Assembly: GCA_002914845.1 (NCBI GenBank)
Contig: JXTC01000078.1
Coordinates: forward strand, 298,187-362,186
Origin: Trema orientale
Lineage: Eukaryota; Streptophyta; Magnoliopsida; Rosales; Cannabaceae
Length of the DNA stretch: 64,000 nucleotides
Direction: 5' to 3'
Part shown: one piece after another, positions 1-14,428 of the stretch
How the letters are laid out: every line of letters begins with the position of its first letter
Numbering within the stretch: position 1 is the first letter of the stretch
Made by a program: the position numbers and the translations under genes
The notes under the pieces: generated by a model
The model's input: only the letters and a program-made list of their open reading frames with translations
Told to the model about the DNA's origin: nothing
The model's database searches: none

Positions 1-198
1 CTGCTTTTCCTCCATTGATAACGATGAGGGCATTGCATCGATCCCTACCAGTGCATCATCTAAATCCAATTGCGCAAGGACAGCCCGCATCTTAACCTGC
101 CATAACGAAAATCTAGTGTTGCGATCCAAAAGCGGAATATCATATTTCATGGTTGCCATTATCGTAATCAAACCTGGATTAAAGCTCTGATACCAGTT
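1..198 (-). mobile_element. Ty1/copia element, left-truncated by window edge: primer-binding site and start of gag
   Basis: On the minus strand the bases just inside the LTR read TGGTATCAGAGC (complement at 185-196), the usual copia primer-binding site matching initiator tRNA-Met. A gag-type reading frame begins at about 159 and runs off the left edge of the window. Its start resembles the N-terminus of plant copia Gag proteins (a Met-Lys-Tyr-Asp-Ile-Pro-Leu-Leu type start followed by a Trp-containing helix). The rest of the element lies outside the window, so whether it is whole cannot be judged. Family assignment rests on the PBS and the gag start. Confidence 0.75.
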
Positions 199-588
199 TG
201 TTAAGAATTAACGAACGATAATCGACAATAAGAATGAAAAATAAGAACACACAGATTTAAGTGGAAAACCCTAATCGGAAAAAACCACTGGCAGAGGAGG
301 AAATTTCACTATGTCGAAAATAGGGTACAGAAGGTGGTGTTTTACACGACCAAGCCAAATATATATAGAATCCCTAAAACCCTAAAATACATATGTGTAC
401 GGACGAAAAACTGTACGGAAAAATCGGCCCAATAAAACAGGTCCATACGGCGGCCTATCGGCCCAATTCCTCCGCTTCCACCACAGATCTCAAAATTTCT
501 CCCAATTACAAAAATATCACATATGTCGCACCGCGAAGCTTTCGGACTAGGGCAAATATAATTCGGGTCACGAACTCTAACAATATCA
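199..588 (-). repeat. LTR of the left-edge copia element
   Basis: About 390 bp directly next to the primer-binding site. It begins TG at 199 and ends CA at 588 on the plus strand, the inverted TG...CA ends expected of an LTR. Read on the minus strand it starts TGATATTGTTAGAG and would be the 5' LTR. The partner LTR and the target duplication lie outside the window, so age cannot be estimated. Confidence 0.7.
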
Positions 589-2209
589 TTTTTAGCAGTT
601 CTACTCTAAAATAAGAAATAATTAAAATGCATGTTTTGTTATAAGTTTTTACTACAATATCATTAATAGAAATGAGAAATATTGATATGAATAATCAACA
701 ATATCTTTTAGGATCGGGCAGTTGAATAATTGTGGTAACTCAATAGTCCAGTCTCTTTAATGATGTGATTTCAGAGGATATGTTTATAGACTTTCCAGTA
801 AAAAAATAGACATGTTTACAAACTCTGCTTTATTCATTTATTTTTTTTTTAAAAAGTAGTACTCTGCTTTGGATACTCTGCACTTTCGAGTGTGCTTTTA
901 ACTTTCTGCAAAGTCCAAAATATTGCTCTACCTAGATTTTTGTCGGGCACACGAGTCTTGTAGCAGGTAATTAATCTTTAGATTTGGCGATTTACCATTT
1001 TTTCATGATCTGTTACTTATTCTTTGAAATATTACAAGATAGCTATCGTAATCTTTAAGCATGATATTCCATTAGAACCTCTAAGAACAGATTACTATCA
1101 ATGGCTACACTTACAGGACGACAAGCGATTATCTCTTGTAACCCTTATGGCTGGCACAACAGTTTGGTTTAGCTTTCATGTTTGGTGTAACGCAAGTGTC
1201 ATGATATATCCAGTCCAGTTCCGCATATAATAATCCAATATACAATAAGTTCAAAAGCTTTGATTTTTTGCGTGGTGTATTATTCCTATATGGCATGCAT
1301 TTGCTTGTTAAGTTTCGTAAACATGGTCTATACGGTTCCACGTTTGAATAGTGGATGTCATTTCTTGCCCCCTTCATTGCAACCACATTATGATCATAGA
1401 TTCACACCCTCGACAGTGCATAAATTGGACTCTAGTGAATTTTCTCTCATTATAGCGGTACTGCTTTTGCTAGTCAATGTACTTGACAATTTACCTAGAT
1501 GTAATATGACTTATCACAATGTGTAATCGCCATGATTGAACAAAATCTTGAACCAAACCTCATCAGTAATAATTTGGGTTTTTTTTTTTTGTTTTTTTTT
1601 TCCTGTTTTCTGGACCGGGGGTGTTTAACTTCATGTATTACCACTTAATTACCTAAGTCAGTCGGTGATAATTAATAATTTGGTTTGTATTCATTCCCTT
1701 CCGACAGAATAATTACTGGCAGACATAATATATATATATATATGTATATGATGGTATTCTGAGTGCATGCTTGGCCAACTTTAGGAACAAATTTAGTGAT
1801 CACAGCTGTGGATCACACTGTATATAGGTCTATTCACTTGTATATGTTATGATGATAGAAAGTGATATCGAGCAGTATTGGCTAATTTATAATGTGGGAA
1901 ATCTTTCATTTTTCGTAAATCAAACCATAAATTAACATATAAAGCATTGGGGATTTCAGGCCCTATGGCCCACAAAAGTGACACTAATGATCATATTCAT
2001 CCCCTTGACATATCTCTTTTTTTTTTTTTTTTTCAAACTTTTCCTACTTAATAAGAAAGCCATTGGGAAAAACAAAATAAAATATATAAAAAAAAACCAA
2101 TACATGACACACAAAAGCTTTCTGATATAGAGTACGTAGGGGCCTTCTATTTTGAAAAGCCAGAGCGCTGCAGCTTGCTGTAGTTAAAAGAAGGTTAAGG
2201 TATTGATGA
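589..2209. other. Intergenic, AT-rich, between the copia LTR and WAT1 3' end
   Basis: No gene recognised. It holds poly-T tracts (around 840-851, 1570-1600, 2018-2034) and a short TA run near 1730-1742. The few short open frames here show no recognisable family. The last ~150 bases before 2210 should contain the WAT1 3' untranslated region. Confidence 0.5.
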
Positions 2210-5021
2210 TCAAACGTTTTCGGTTGAAGGAGGGAGAAGTGGCTGAGTGAGAGAGGTCTTGATATGGGCGGGTGTCCTGTTGTTGGTGTGCTCCGGAGTG
2301 GACTGTATTGCAGCCTTTTCTTGTGCAATAAATTTCTTTTCCTCGCTTTTACCCCACAAGACCAAGTATAGTCCCACTATGATCAGCACCGCCCCAATAA
2401 TCCTGTCCAATAACACATTCATATATAGATAGAGTTAACAACTATATATATATACTATGAAAATATTAAAATATATTAATAAAACGAATCCAAAACATTA
2501 TGTAATGTCGTATGAACTTATTTCAATAGTTAATATTTACTTGCGAACGTTCTCTTCATTTGTCGTCCTTTTTTATTAGTCCAGCCTATGAATGTTAATT
2601 CTTTCCTTTGACAAGAGAATTATAAGTTTCCCCACTGATGACTTAATGTGTACATAACAAGTAGTACATGATCAATTTCTTTGTAGGGGGACCTAAAATT
2701 TGGTACCAAATTAACCTGCTCCATATGATCTTTTTGACTAGGAATTATGTGATATGCATACAAATCTTTTCTATGTACTCGTATTTTGGAATTGATGTCA
2801 AAGATTTGGCGGTGTTTATTATCCTCCCATTTACAAATCGTACGGTTGGGGTTGCACTTGTTTGTTTGGTTTGGCCCAAAACAATGCATATGGTGGATGA
2901 GTCCAAGGCCGAAAAGGAAGGCAAAGAGAGAATAATTTGATGAAGAGAGAGATTAGAATCATAAAAAGATGATCAAGCAGGGACCCACTTACCCTCCCAA
3001 GTAGAACTCCTCGCCTAAAGCAATGGAGGCCATGATAGCGACAACTAGAGTCTGAACAGGTTGATACACGGCGACGAACACAGGGCCACCTCTGTCAATG
3101 CACCATATCTGTACAGCGAAGGCTATCCCGGATGCCACCACTCCCTGCAATATTATTTCCAATATCACCATATCTATATATAGAAAGAAAATAAATTATA
3201 TATATTATATTACTCTTATTTCATTCTCATTATATATGCCCACATCATGCATAATTATTGCATAACAACTTGTTTGTCATTTAATACCTAAAAAGTAGAG
3301 AAGAAAAAAAGAAGAAAAATATGATAAAAGTAGTGATCTGCTATATGTATCAACCAGATCCGATGAACTTCGCTAGTGTCACCATCCAATATTTTTGCAC
3401 ATGAATTGAACAAACTTTACCCTTCTAATTTTTATTAGCACAAAAGACTTGGAATAAAAACTTTAAATTGGACCCTTGGGGGCTCCACTTGATCAGCTCT
3501 GACAGTCTACTTTAACTGATAACTAAATTAGCAAACGACACGCATGTACCTTACACTAGGGCCAAAGAGATGAATAGGTACATGCACGTTCCTATATGGT
3601 CAAGTGTCATATTTAGGAAGCTTTTTTATTGGGTATGACAATTAAGTCTATATTGACTTGACATTTGACAGAGCTAAAGATTTTCCATTAGCTAAAGCTG
3701 ATGATCAGGTCAAAGAGCATATCAACCAGTTCTACTTTGGCTCACTTTCTACGTACGCATGTGGTTTGATTTAACTAGGCATATCATTATAACTCACCGC
3801 GTATAAGATGGTGAAGACTTCTCCACCGGTGTGGAAAATCCAAGCCTGAGCGTCTCTCTCAACAATTGCAGCAATAATCAAGAACTGAATAAGCCCATAA
3901 AAGCACGTCCATGACGTAACCGAGAGCCGAGCCGGGTACTTCTTCAGAACCGGGGCTTGCAAAACGAGCCACCCGGACCAGGAAAGGCAATGGCCTATGA
4001 GGTAAATGCAACCAAGGGTCCAGCTCTTGCCATTGGCATCTCCAAGAGAAGGAAGGGACATCATTAATGGCTGGGCTGCGCTTTGTAGCGGTGGAGATGG
4101 GCTATAGATAGTGGGACCCTTGTACAGAGTGATGACCGAGGCTCCCGCCACGCAGAAGATGGTTCCTGCCACCTTTGCTATACCGTCCTTTCGGTTTAGT
4201 CTCACTTGTTCTATCCTGTATATGCCAAAACAAAGAGTTGGGATTAATAATAATAATAATAATAAAAAGGTCACTCTAAAAGCATAATCAATTAGTTAAT
4301 AATCTTTTAAAAGCAAAGTTTTATCTCACCGGAGTATGGCTGCCATGAGAAAAGTTATGGCCGGGACAGAGTTCTGAATTGCAGAGGCGAAAGTTGGTGA
4401 CGTGTTGTCTAGACCCAGTAAGTAGAATCCCTGGTTTGCTGTTATTCTGTGAGGAGAGAATATCCATGCGTGTCATCAAAAGGGTAAGCATATTTCTATT
4501 AATTAATTTGACTAAAGAATATCCTCAAACAGTTAATCTTTTTCTCTTGTCCTGAATATATATAATACATACATATATATTTATATAATTTCAAAGTACA
4601 TATATCATACCCAACAAGCGCAAGGAGGAAAAACTGTAGCGTAAAGTTTAGGGTCATAGCAGGCCTCTCCTTCCTGATCAGTAGAAAAACACATAAATAT
4701 CATTTGATAAAATGATCACATAAAATTTATACTCTACATATGAAAAAAAAAAAAGTAGTAGCAAGATATCTAGTATTAATGGTTTTGTTTAGTAATTTAC
4801 TTCTCTAAGAAATAGGCAAAAGGGAGGAGCAGAAGCAGGGCAATGATGTTCCTGTAAACTGGGAACACAAGCTTACTAATGCCCATGTTGAGGGCAGCTC
4901 TTGAAACTACATGGAACCCAGCATAGCCGAACTGCAGGGCCAACATGGCTCCATGCAGCTGGAGCCTTTCAGGAATAGAACACCACATCCTCCTCCCGGA
5001 GGCAGAGCCTATATCCGCCAT
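2210..5021 (-). CDS. WAT1: WAT1 (WALLS ARE THIN 1), vacuolar auxin transport facilitator, EamA/DMT family
   Basis: Six exons on the minus strand: 5021-4801, 4673-4611, 4446-4330, 4215-3798, 3144-2993 and 2402-2210. All joins are GT-AG and phase-consistent, and they give 387 aa, about the usual length. The sequence follows Arabidopsis WAT1 nearly throughout: the LQFGYAGFHVVSRAALNMGI segment in the first helices, then ITANQGFYLLGLDNTSP, GCIYLIGHCLSWSGW, IWCIDRGGPVFVAVYQP and GEEFYLGG, and the C-terminal tail ending in STENV. Two EamA domains (roughly residues 18-155 and 190-345) should give ten membrane helices. Known role: a tonoplast protein that exports auxin from the vacuole and is needed for fibre secondary-wall thickening. 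The ATG at 5021 is chosen because it matches the family N-terminus. I see no damage. Subfamily identity (WAT1 itself rather than one of the many WAT1-related paralogues) is very likely from the near-continuous match. Confidence 0.95.
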
Positions 5022-5143
5022 TAACGAAGCTTAATATGAACCGATAATACTAACTATATATGAAAGCTTAGCTGGTATATTACTTAAAGAAACCGAAAAG
5101 AGAAAGAAGAGAAGCGATGGAGAACTCTAGCGGAGATTAGGGA

Positions 5144-5153
5144 GATATAAATA
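5144..5153 (-). promoter_or_regulatory. Candidate TATA box of WAT1
   Basis: Minus strand reads TATTTATATC about 123 bp upstream of the WAT1 start codon, followed by a CT-rich leader (5090-5140), the usual layout of a plant core promoter. Position and motif only; no start-site data. Confidence 0.4.
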
Positions 5154-8100
5154 CAGAGAGGATGTGGCCTATTGGGCCGAGATAGTGAGTGTGCTAATTG
5201 GGAGTGTTGGCCCACAAGGGGCCCTAAAAAGACGTTATGTCAACTGTTGCTAAGCTTCAAGTGTTTTTGGTTGTCTCCCACATTCTGCTCTGATCTCTAT
5301 TAATCTCATTCTCACCTCTCCCCCTCTCTCTCTCTCTCTCTCCTTAACTGACAAGACAACCTCCATCCCACTATATACACCCCAAAAAAAAAAAAAAAAA
5401 ATAGAAGAGAGAGAGAGAGAGAGAGGTGTGTATTTAACAGGTTCTGTTTTGGCACCATGCCATTAATGATGATAATTGATGAGAGGAGAGAGGTCCGAGT
5501 GAGCCGCCACTGATAGATAGCGCACACGAGGGGTGGTGGTGTGGGTATACCCCATGCGTTCTCAATTGATCTCCTTCCCCGTGAAAGCCTAAAAACCCCA
5601 CCACATTTGATCAGCTTTACTTGTATTTTTCTGTATTATATATTTATAATATATATATATACACATTTTTTTTCCTATCTATCTATCTACGACCATTATT
5701 TTATGTTGATGAAGTACTTTGTAATTTTTATTTCATGGTCAAACATTTTCTGGCTCTATAGCTACTACTTTATGGTATTACTTTTTTTTTTTTTTTTGAC
5801 GAACTACTTTATGATATTACTACTTTTCTCATCCTTTAGCTTTACTAAACACTAGTATAATTATTTCTCTGCATAAAAGCAGTACTTGTAGTTATATATT
5901 ATATACATTAGAATAATTTATCTCCACCCTTGTGGGCAGAAACCACACATGAATTCCGGCGATTCTTTCTGATGCAATCATTTAATGGACTATATATATT
6001 TATGGTCAAAATAACTTAATCTACATTATTTCGCCAAGCTGATAGGAAAACTCAGATTATAAGTTTTTCTAGTACATTAATTAATTAGAGTCCTTCGCCT
6101 CCACTAAAAATATTGGCTGTTTGTGAATAATACGTGCAAAATGGCATTCAGAATTAATTTTTTAGTCTAGTTCCTGCATAATGTATTGAATGATTGATTC
6201 TACTTACAGGCAACCAAAAAGTCGAAAACGAAATAGGTATCTATAGTGCTATTATTAGATATAAGCATTATCTTTACTCTCCTCATAAGTTATAATTCAG
6301 CTAAAATCTTAACCGTCCGTCTTATTCAGTCCTAATTAAGATCAAGTACAGTACCTCTACTACTATATAGAAGGACAACGGATTTTATGGTGGCTAGATT
6401 CATGCATGACATCTAATAATTAGAATTCGACATATGTATACTTTTATTTATAACTTGACGTTAATTGAGATTTCTAATCCTAAATTTAATGGGGGAACAG
6501 GGGATAAAACAAGCGAAATTAACACTAGCTATCTTTTTGCCGGGAACAAAAAGAAAGAAACAACTAACAAATGGTTAAGATCAGGGGATCCTTCTTTCGG
6601 ACGAGGGGCCCACCATTGTTTGAAAAAAGAGGATAAAAAAAATACACAACATCACTTAGGTATACAGGACCATATGGTATTAAAAAAGTAGCAGCCAACA
6701 GGAAGAATCCATCTTTTCCGGGGGGTCTTGCTTTTATGATCAAAAAAATCAAGTAAAAATCTTTAACATGTCCTAAGCTAATTATCTATAAACATCTTAA
6801 ACATTAATTGAATTAAAGTATCTTTAACTTTTGTTTTATAAGACGTTGATTTTCTTCTTAAAGAGCCTATAATATATGTAATGAAGTAGTGAAAAAGTAG
6901 TGTTTCCACTGATAAGAATAAAGTTTTCCCACTCCCAAAGTTTGCTCAATTGCGAGGCTGTGCGTTTATCATATATATTCAACCCTCTCTTCACTTTAAG
7001 AGACAGGCTGCCCCCCATCCATTGAGACCACCATCATTCTAAATTTCAAAGAGAGCCTGCCCAGGAAGAATATTTTGGCCTTTCCATTGTTAAAAGTCAT
7101 GTTTCCATCTGACATTTATTTTTTTTTTTTTAAAAAGCTTCATAATTATAATACTAATTATTAATTACTATATATTTGAAGGAAGGAAAAAAAAAAAAGA
7201 AAAAAAAGGTGAGTCCCGGAGAAGAGAGAAGGGACTTTCTGGGTCGATCTGACCCGGCCTGCATGAACCGGTCGGACAACACCCTGACCAAGCCAGTTGT
7301 TATCTTAATTGCATTTTCTCCTATTTCATCTTCTTTTGAGTCACAAAACTACATGCCTGACAGCTAAAATAGATTTTGTTTGCACGAGAGAATCTTGGAA
7401 CTTATCTCTCTGGTCGAGACCTCTTCATGAGTCTATGAAACATTTTTGTTAAACCTTTTTTTTTTCAACTTTCCGTAATTTCTTTTTCTGAAAAAAAGAA
7501 AAGAGGAAGGAGGACGTACATTGTTGAGTATTTATCACTGATTTTATTGGGGAAAAAAAGTTTTAAAGCACAACAATTAATAAGAATTTGGAGCAGAAAG
7601 AAGGATATTCCCCCCCGAAGGATATGGGATACAAGCAAGTGGACTTTTCTTTTTCTTTTATGGTGCGTTTATTCAAAAATGTTCTAAAAAGAATAAAAAA
7701 AAGGATCCGAAATATTCTGGATATGCAACCCTTAATGGTAATACTAATAGATGATTCTTTTTGAATATACCGTATTTGTATAAAAATAAAAATTTAGGCA
7801 CCTTTTTTGTAAAGTGGCCGAAAAATTTTAATTTGAGAATAATTAGAATCTACGTGCGCGTACGTAGAAGGTGACACAAACATTACATGTGCAATAAGGA
7901 CACGTGGCGTAATGACAGCTAGTGTGTGGTCCAACTTCGTAATACCGACCCGGATTGTATCCCCTGGGCAACCATGCTTTGTTAGTATAGTACAAAACCT
8001 TAATTAGGTGCTTCGCTTTTCACATGGCATGGTGTCCTAATTAATGTTGTCTAAAACTGTGTTTAGTGTAGTAGAGCACTTTCCTTTCTTCTTCTTTTTT

Positions 8101-8505
8101 TTTCCAATTTTTTTGGGAATAAAAGCACGAATTAATTAAAAAAAATTTACTATTAGGCCTTGACATCGTGTCATCCAAAAAATGAAAATTCTTTTATTAT
8201 TTTAGGTGTATTATTTTCCTTAATTGTAAGGAGAGAGAGAGAGAATACACAACTGTTTGTACGGAAAGAGAGGGAGAGAATAATTAATAGTCCTTGCTTT
8301 TGAAAATAATACGACATTGTGACCAATAATCCTAGTCCCATGCCAGGTTATTAGTTTATAATCCTTGGAGTAGTAATTAAAGTGCATTAGTAGTAATGAT
8401 GGTGCATTTAAACGTACCTTAATACATAATTGAAGTTCACTAGAATTAAGCATATATATCTCAGTAAAACATTATGATTAAATCCAAGGAAATCTGATTG
8501 TGTGT

Positions 8506-8514
<9 letters not shown>

Positions 8515-8560
<46 letters not shown>
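8515..8560. repeat. AG dinucleotide microsatellite
   Basis: A near-perfect run of about 23 AG units, preceded by an interrupted GAGA stretch from 8505. Such GAGA tracts are common upstream of plant genes and are length-polymorphic. Confidence 0.9.
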
Positions 8561-8561
<1 letters not shown>

Positions 8562-9426
8562 CATGCAGTAATAATCAACGAGTTTGAATGCACACTAGAA
8601 TTGTCTCCTTCACGCCTAATTAAACACAATGTCGAACACTTACCCAACAAATGGAACCTTGTGTTTTTTCCTTAGGTACTTTGTTCTCCAATATTCATCA
8701 AAATATGGTGCAAGGTCTCGATCACACCCCACTGCTTAAAGCTATCTTATTAGTCACCTTAAATATTGTTGGGTCTGGACTGATCTTCCACTACTTCTTT
8801 GTAGACAAGTCTCTTAGAGAAGTATACTAACGAACAAGGTGCTCAACTATCAATATCAGATCAAGTTTATATACGTAAATCTAAAATCTATCAAGAACAA
8901 TGTTTTATTCTTTAATATTTCCGCTAATAATTAATAGCTATGATTATATTAAAGATTTTAGTGTCATTGGCCTTCAGAGAACTACTTAATCTATGTATGG
9001 CACAATAAGCATGTATTATTATCCACGTCCAATCCTAAAGAAGTATGTACGTACGCGTGTTTATAATTAAATAATACCAGTAATACTAATCAATTATCTC
9101 TTATAAGAGTTTATGTTTTATTAGTCAAATGGCTTAATAAGATTCATCAATTTTTTTGGTTCCTTGACTTCGACAAGTCTGATCGTGAGCGCATTGCCTT
9201 TTATTTGGTTGACATGCATATATGAATATCACCAACCATATTTATTTACTAAAGCCCCAGATTGACCCCTCATCAGTGTTTCCTTATATCTTGAACACAA
9301 CGTTACAAAGGGATCACTAAACAAAGTAAACTGAGACATTACAAAAGCATTTCATCATGTGAACAAAGGAGCCCCTAAAACTGTATTGAATCCAAAACTG
9401 TACTGTAAAAGAGTAGAAATATATAA

Positions 9427-9530
9427 TTGGAAATTATGCCAAACGTTACAGTAGTTAAAAAGTTTATATTATTCGTTAATTGGTATATTCCCATCATAGA
9501 CCTTTTTATATTTCAAATTTTGCACAATCG
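9427..9530 (+). repeat. Dispersed repeat, copy 1 (pair with 11032-11134)
   Basis: About 104 bp starting TTGGAAATTATGCCAAACGT and ending near TTGCACAATCG. The same order of words (ATGCCAAACGTT, ATTCGTT, GGTATA, TATTCCCATCAT, TATTTCAAA, GCACAAT) recurs about 1.6 kb downstream with small indels. Origin unknown; it may be an old local duplication or an unclassified repeat. Confidence 0.6.
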
Positions 9531-11031
9531 TCCGAATCCGATGACGTGTTTAATCTGACTAGCTAGTCTCAGCAATAAAATACAACCTCCAAATTATCCT
9601 CAAAATCATATAAGATTCAGTTAGTATGAACAAGTCCAAATATTTGAAATTAAGCCCCATGCATGCAATATATATGGATCATGTCTGAATTACCACATAG
9701 CGAATCACACACTTATCAGATATGGCCGGATCAAAATCTACTGTATGTAACCTTTGTAATTAACCGTCCAAATTACATCTTAGTCAACTTTAGAGACAGT
9801 TTAGAAACAATATTGCACGTTGATATTCACACATACGACAATAAACTTTAATTATTCAAATACAATATATTCTTTTTAGTCGCAAATACAATATTTCATG
9901 ATCAACACGTATAACGGTTTTAGATAAGAGATCATTTTCTTAAATAAAATTTCTTGATATCAAATTTGTGAAAATAATAATATATTTCATTTCATAAAGG
10001 AAAGTCACTGGAAAGGTGATATAATGTGGTACTTACCTCGTTGATTTTCCTAATAGACACAAATAATCATATAATTTTCTCAAGCACTTGTTATACATAA
10101 ACAGTATACATACATATATATATATATCAAAACAGTATATAATCCAACTCTAATTGCACCAAAAATCATGTTTATTAATTTCTTGTCCGTGTTTTCTCCA
10201 TAATCACTATTATTTTTGCCAATACAATCTTACATTCTAAAATGCATCATAATTCCGATGCACCAACAAAAATTACCAAACTCGGGGACGAGTTCTACAA
10301 TTCATTAGTATTCTACCCCACTACACCAAGAATCCAAATTTTCCAGATTAATTTCACACTTTCACAAGTCCAACTTCATCATATCATATCTCTCTAGGTA
10401 CCAGTTTTCCAGACTAGTCTGTTTCACTAGTACATATATATATTGATAAAAAGGTTATATGAATTTAAAATTTCCAAACCATATATATATACCAAATATA
10501 TATGCAAATGAGAAAACTCAAAACTCAAAGGAAAAGTTTATATATCATAAACATTATTATTCAACATTTTTGCAAAGAAAATTTCTGGTCTTATTTGAAT
10601 CCTTAAATTATAAGAGGGTTATGGATCTTGTACCAAAGTTGTCCCCAAAAGTTAATGAAATCATAATGGGCAAATAAGAACTCTAAAATTCTAAAACACG
10701 CAATTTCAATCAACAATATACATGCCCAATTATTTATGCATATGTAAACTTAATGTGTGTATATATATATACATACACTGGGGTTCAATTACCTAAAAAA
10801 TGAAAAGACCTGAACCTTCTCGTTCGTTGCTTTTTCTTCTCCAAAATAGAGAATTGTCTTTTCTCTGCTTTTTCATTTCTTAAAACCATATATACGTTTC
10901 AGAAACTGACTGATTAGAGAAATAAACAGTTTCTTCATAGAATCATCAAATCGCCGTTATTAGAAATACTAATTAACAATATTGTAATTTCAGAAAAACT
11001 AGGACGAAGAAGAAGAAAATACTAAACGTTG

Positions 11032-11134
11032 TTGGAAATTATGCCAAACGTTTTTTTATACAGTGCTTAACAGTATTCGTTGGTATAATATATTCCCATC
11101 ATGGAACTTCTTAGTATTTCAAAATTCGCACAAT
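11032..11134 (+). repeat. Dispersed repeat, copy 2 (pair with 9427-9530)
   Basis: Second copy of the ~104-bp sequence, starting TTGGAAATTATGCCAAACGT, with a short T-rich insertion and scattered substitutions relative to copy 1. Same orientation. No coding content. Confidence 0.6.
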
Positions 11135-14100
11135 AGATTATGAATTAACATCTATATATAAGCATGCAAGTCCGACAGATATGATGTCTAAACTGTGGCT
11201 CACCTTAATTTATTGTTGGACCTACAATTATTTAACAGATGGGATCCACGATAAATATAACTAACCCAAGGTAGCCCCCACAGAGAGATTTCTGGAAATT
11301 TTTAGTTTGGTTTATTGTTTTTTTACCTTGTGAGAAACTTTTCGTTACTTCCACTGATAAACTTTCGAACAATATACAGTGTTGATTCCTCGCAAAATAA
11401 ATATCTAGATCATGTTCGCTACGTAATTTATTTATATGTATTGTGATTATGTGAAAGTCATGTATTAGCTCACAAGAACAATTAACTAACTAAGGGTAGT
11501 TTTCATTTTTTACCTATTAATTTACCCTCTGATATGGATCCGGCGTATATATCTATGCTTTGCTTTAAGCTGAGCTATTAGTGACATTAATGCGCTTGTG
11601 GGAAGGGAATGAACCCTCTTATTATTCGAAACTATGCACATTGTATGTCTTTCATGCTCCAGCAAATACTATACTGTTTTTCGTTTTTCTTTTTCCTTTT
11701 TAATTTATGTTATTTTATTTTTCTGTTTCTTTTGGTGGTGGCCGTAGCCATGGCCCATATGGGGTTCTCTCGCAAACTCGAAAATGAAATGGAATCAGGT
11801 AGCTTAGTAGGTGTGATCCCTAGGTTTTAGGTTAGGTTTGCCCACTTTTCTCTCCGAAGTCCAAATTATATATATCTTGCAGCCAGTTCAAACCTTTTTC
11901 CCAGATTATGTTAATTACTTTCTAGTCGAAGTGTATAACCACACCAATAACATAATTCCAGCCTCTCCAACTGCTGCTGAGATGAAATTGAGATACATGA
12001 GAAGCATCATATGTTGTGTGTATATATATATATACACAACCCAGTTGTTATCTCTGCTTTGGCAAGATACTTGTAACTTTATGCGGATTGGCCTTATCTA
12101 TTATTCACTGGCTACACAGCAAAATTAATCAAAACCCCAATAGTACTGCTAGCTATAGCTAGGTAGTGGGTTTCTTTATTGCTTTTTGTGTTTGGCTCTT
12201 TTGGTACATAAAGTGATTCCACCCACCGCGCACACATAGCTATATATATCTAGATGCTGCATGCAACGGCGGAGAAGGCGAGAAGATATTTGGTGAAATT
12301 AGTTTTCACATATGCTTTTTGCTAAGAGATATACACTACATGATTAGATAGGCTATCGTGCCGTAAATTTCATGACTTGCGTGTTCATTAATCTAAGATC
12401 ACAAAATATCTTCTTTAAAAAAAAAATACAGAAAGAAATTTCCGAGCTTTCTTTTTGTTGACGGGAATTGATCTTTTCATAATTGCTGGACATAATATTT
12501 GGACTTGGAGTCATCAAAATTGACTATTGCCCCTTACTGAATATTAATTACTTTATATATGGTTCTTTTCTTATTGCTTTGTTTGCCCTTATATCTTTAA
12601 TGTCACACGAAGATGAAATATTAATATTTACAAAAGTCAAAAATATCAAATTAAGATTCTCTTTAGCCACTTCTAATTGGAGAATATATATTATGGGATT
12701 GTCGCTATATGCAGTCCACAATCGGCGGCCGCCAGTTACCTTTTTTACCCGTCTCTAAATTATACCATATGTATCTGGTTTAATAGTACTATATACCATA
12801 GATCGGCCAGTTATGATGCCAGATTAAATGGTACTTGAAATTGTGATAGAAAATATTGTTTCTCGGAAGAGCAAATTTCTGTTCTTATATTCATGACATA
12901 TATACTTGTCATCGATCTGGGACTTAAAGGTAACTTCTTAGTTTGTAATTTTCTAATGTAGTACGTAAAAGTTAATATTCACAGCACTAGCTGGACATAA
13001 TTCGGGCTACCGAGATTGAACATTGTTAGATTGGATTGTAAGCTTGATGATGCCATAAAAGAAAGGACTGATCAAATTAACATGTATTATATATTATTTA
13101 CATGAAAATTTTTTCTAAGGTTTCAACATCCCTTTCTAATGTACAACTACAAATGGATATTAGTATAGTACATACTTTCTTTTCTTTTCTTTCTTAAAGA
13201 TAAAATAGTATTATATTACGCAAAAGTTGATTTATTTCAAGATTCGAATAAAAAGCTAAAGAGGTGATTTGCGTCTCCAATCGACATACATACCCTTGGT
13301 CGGCTAATTACGAGCGGAATTGGTTGAGCACGTAATGACCAAATGGAGAAGTGGATCGATCAGGCAAATAGCTAAAGAGAAAAAAATAACAAAATGAAAA
13401 TAATAAGACACATATGACCGATTTATGAGTCGTCGTTGTCATCTTGTAAAGTTTGTATAATGTGTGATCTCCTAAAATCATAATGAAGGGAAAGACAACT
13501 CATAAAATATCCCTCACTCCCTTAAATACCATATTTGACTCATTTATCTCTCTCTTCGTTTATTGGTTTCCCACTTTAGGAATCCACGTTCATGGGAGTG
13601 ACAGGCGTTTACATTAATTTTTTCAGTATATTTCATTTCAGTTCCACCATCAATATTACTATTACATCGATAGTGAAATGACGAAAGGGTCCCAAAGCTG
13701 GGGTATATGTATACATATATATCTCAAAACCCACTAGCTAAATTGAAAATTAAGTTGAAGTCCTACTCAATAGTTGATCCCTTCCTCAGTTGTTCATCGC
13801 CTTTGAGAAGATGGTATTGGAATCTTTCATTTATTTTTAACCGAAAGAAAATAAATTAAATCTCTCAAAGCTGACAAAGAAGATTCCTAGTTGGTCGTTT
13901 TCAAGATCCCCAATATGATCGGTCTTGGCGTGGGTCTAAGACGTCGTTGAAATATATACCACATACCATAATAAATATGCGAGACATTAGTGGCTCTTCG
14001 TGCTCGACAAGGGATTTACGAGTCTTGGGCATACATACTTCTGCTACTGCTGCTTCTCTCTATTCAATGCCTACTCAATGAGACACATTAAAAAATTCAA

Positions 14101-14396
14101 AGGCGTTACTTTTCTTTAGACATCTTCATGTACTCGTAGAGAAGTTTCATGTTGGTGGGATCGAGCGGTCTTATCATAGCGAAAGCCCATGCAATTAGAA
14201 AGATAATATTTTATTTGTTTGATTAATTATGACTCATAATATGTCATCATATACGTACTTAATAAGGATTATTATTATTATTATATAGGTTACATGTAGT
14301 ACTTCAATATAAGATGTTTGTTGTTGAAATTTCTTATAATGATTACTATTAGAGAAGACTTGTATCTTAAAAATTATAAGTGGTGACTTCCATCCG

Positions 14397-14428
<32 letters not shown>

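Noticed and set aside
1024-1526. Three overlapping open frames of 68-88 codons downstream of WAT1.
   Set aside because: No family motifs, no splice context, and opposite-strand overlap; most likely chance frames.
2620-2940. Open frames of about 90 codons on both strands between the last two WAT1 exons.
   Set aside because: They fall inside a WAT1 intron and have no recognisable domains.
6434-6752. Overlapping open frames on both strands, GC-richer than neighbours, looking like an organelle DNA insert.
   Set aside because: I could not match either translation to a plastid or mitochondrial gene, and no borders are visible.
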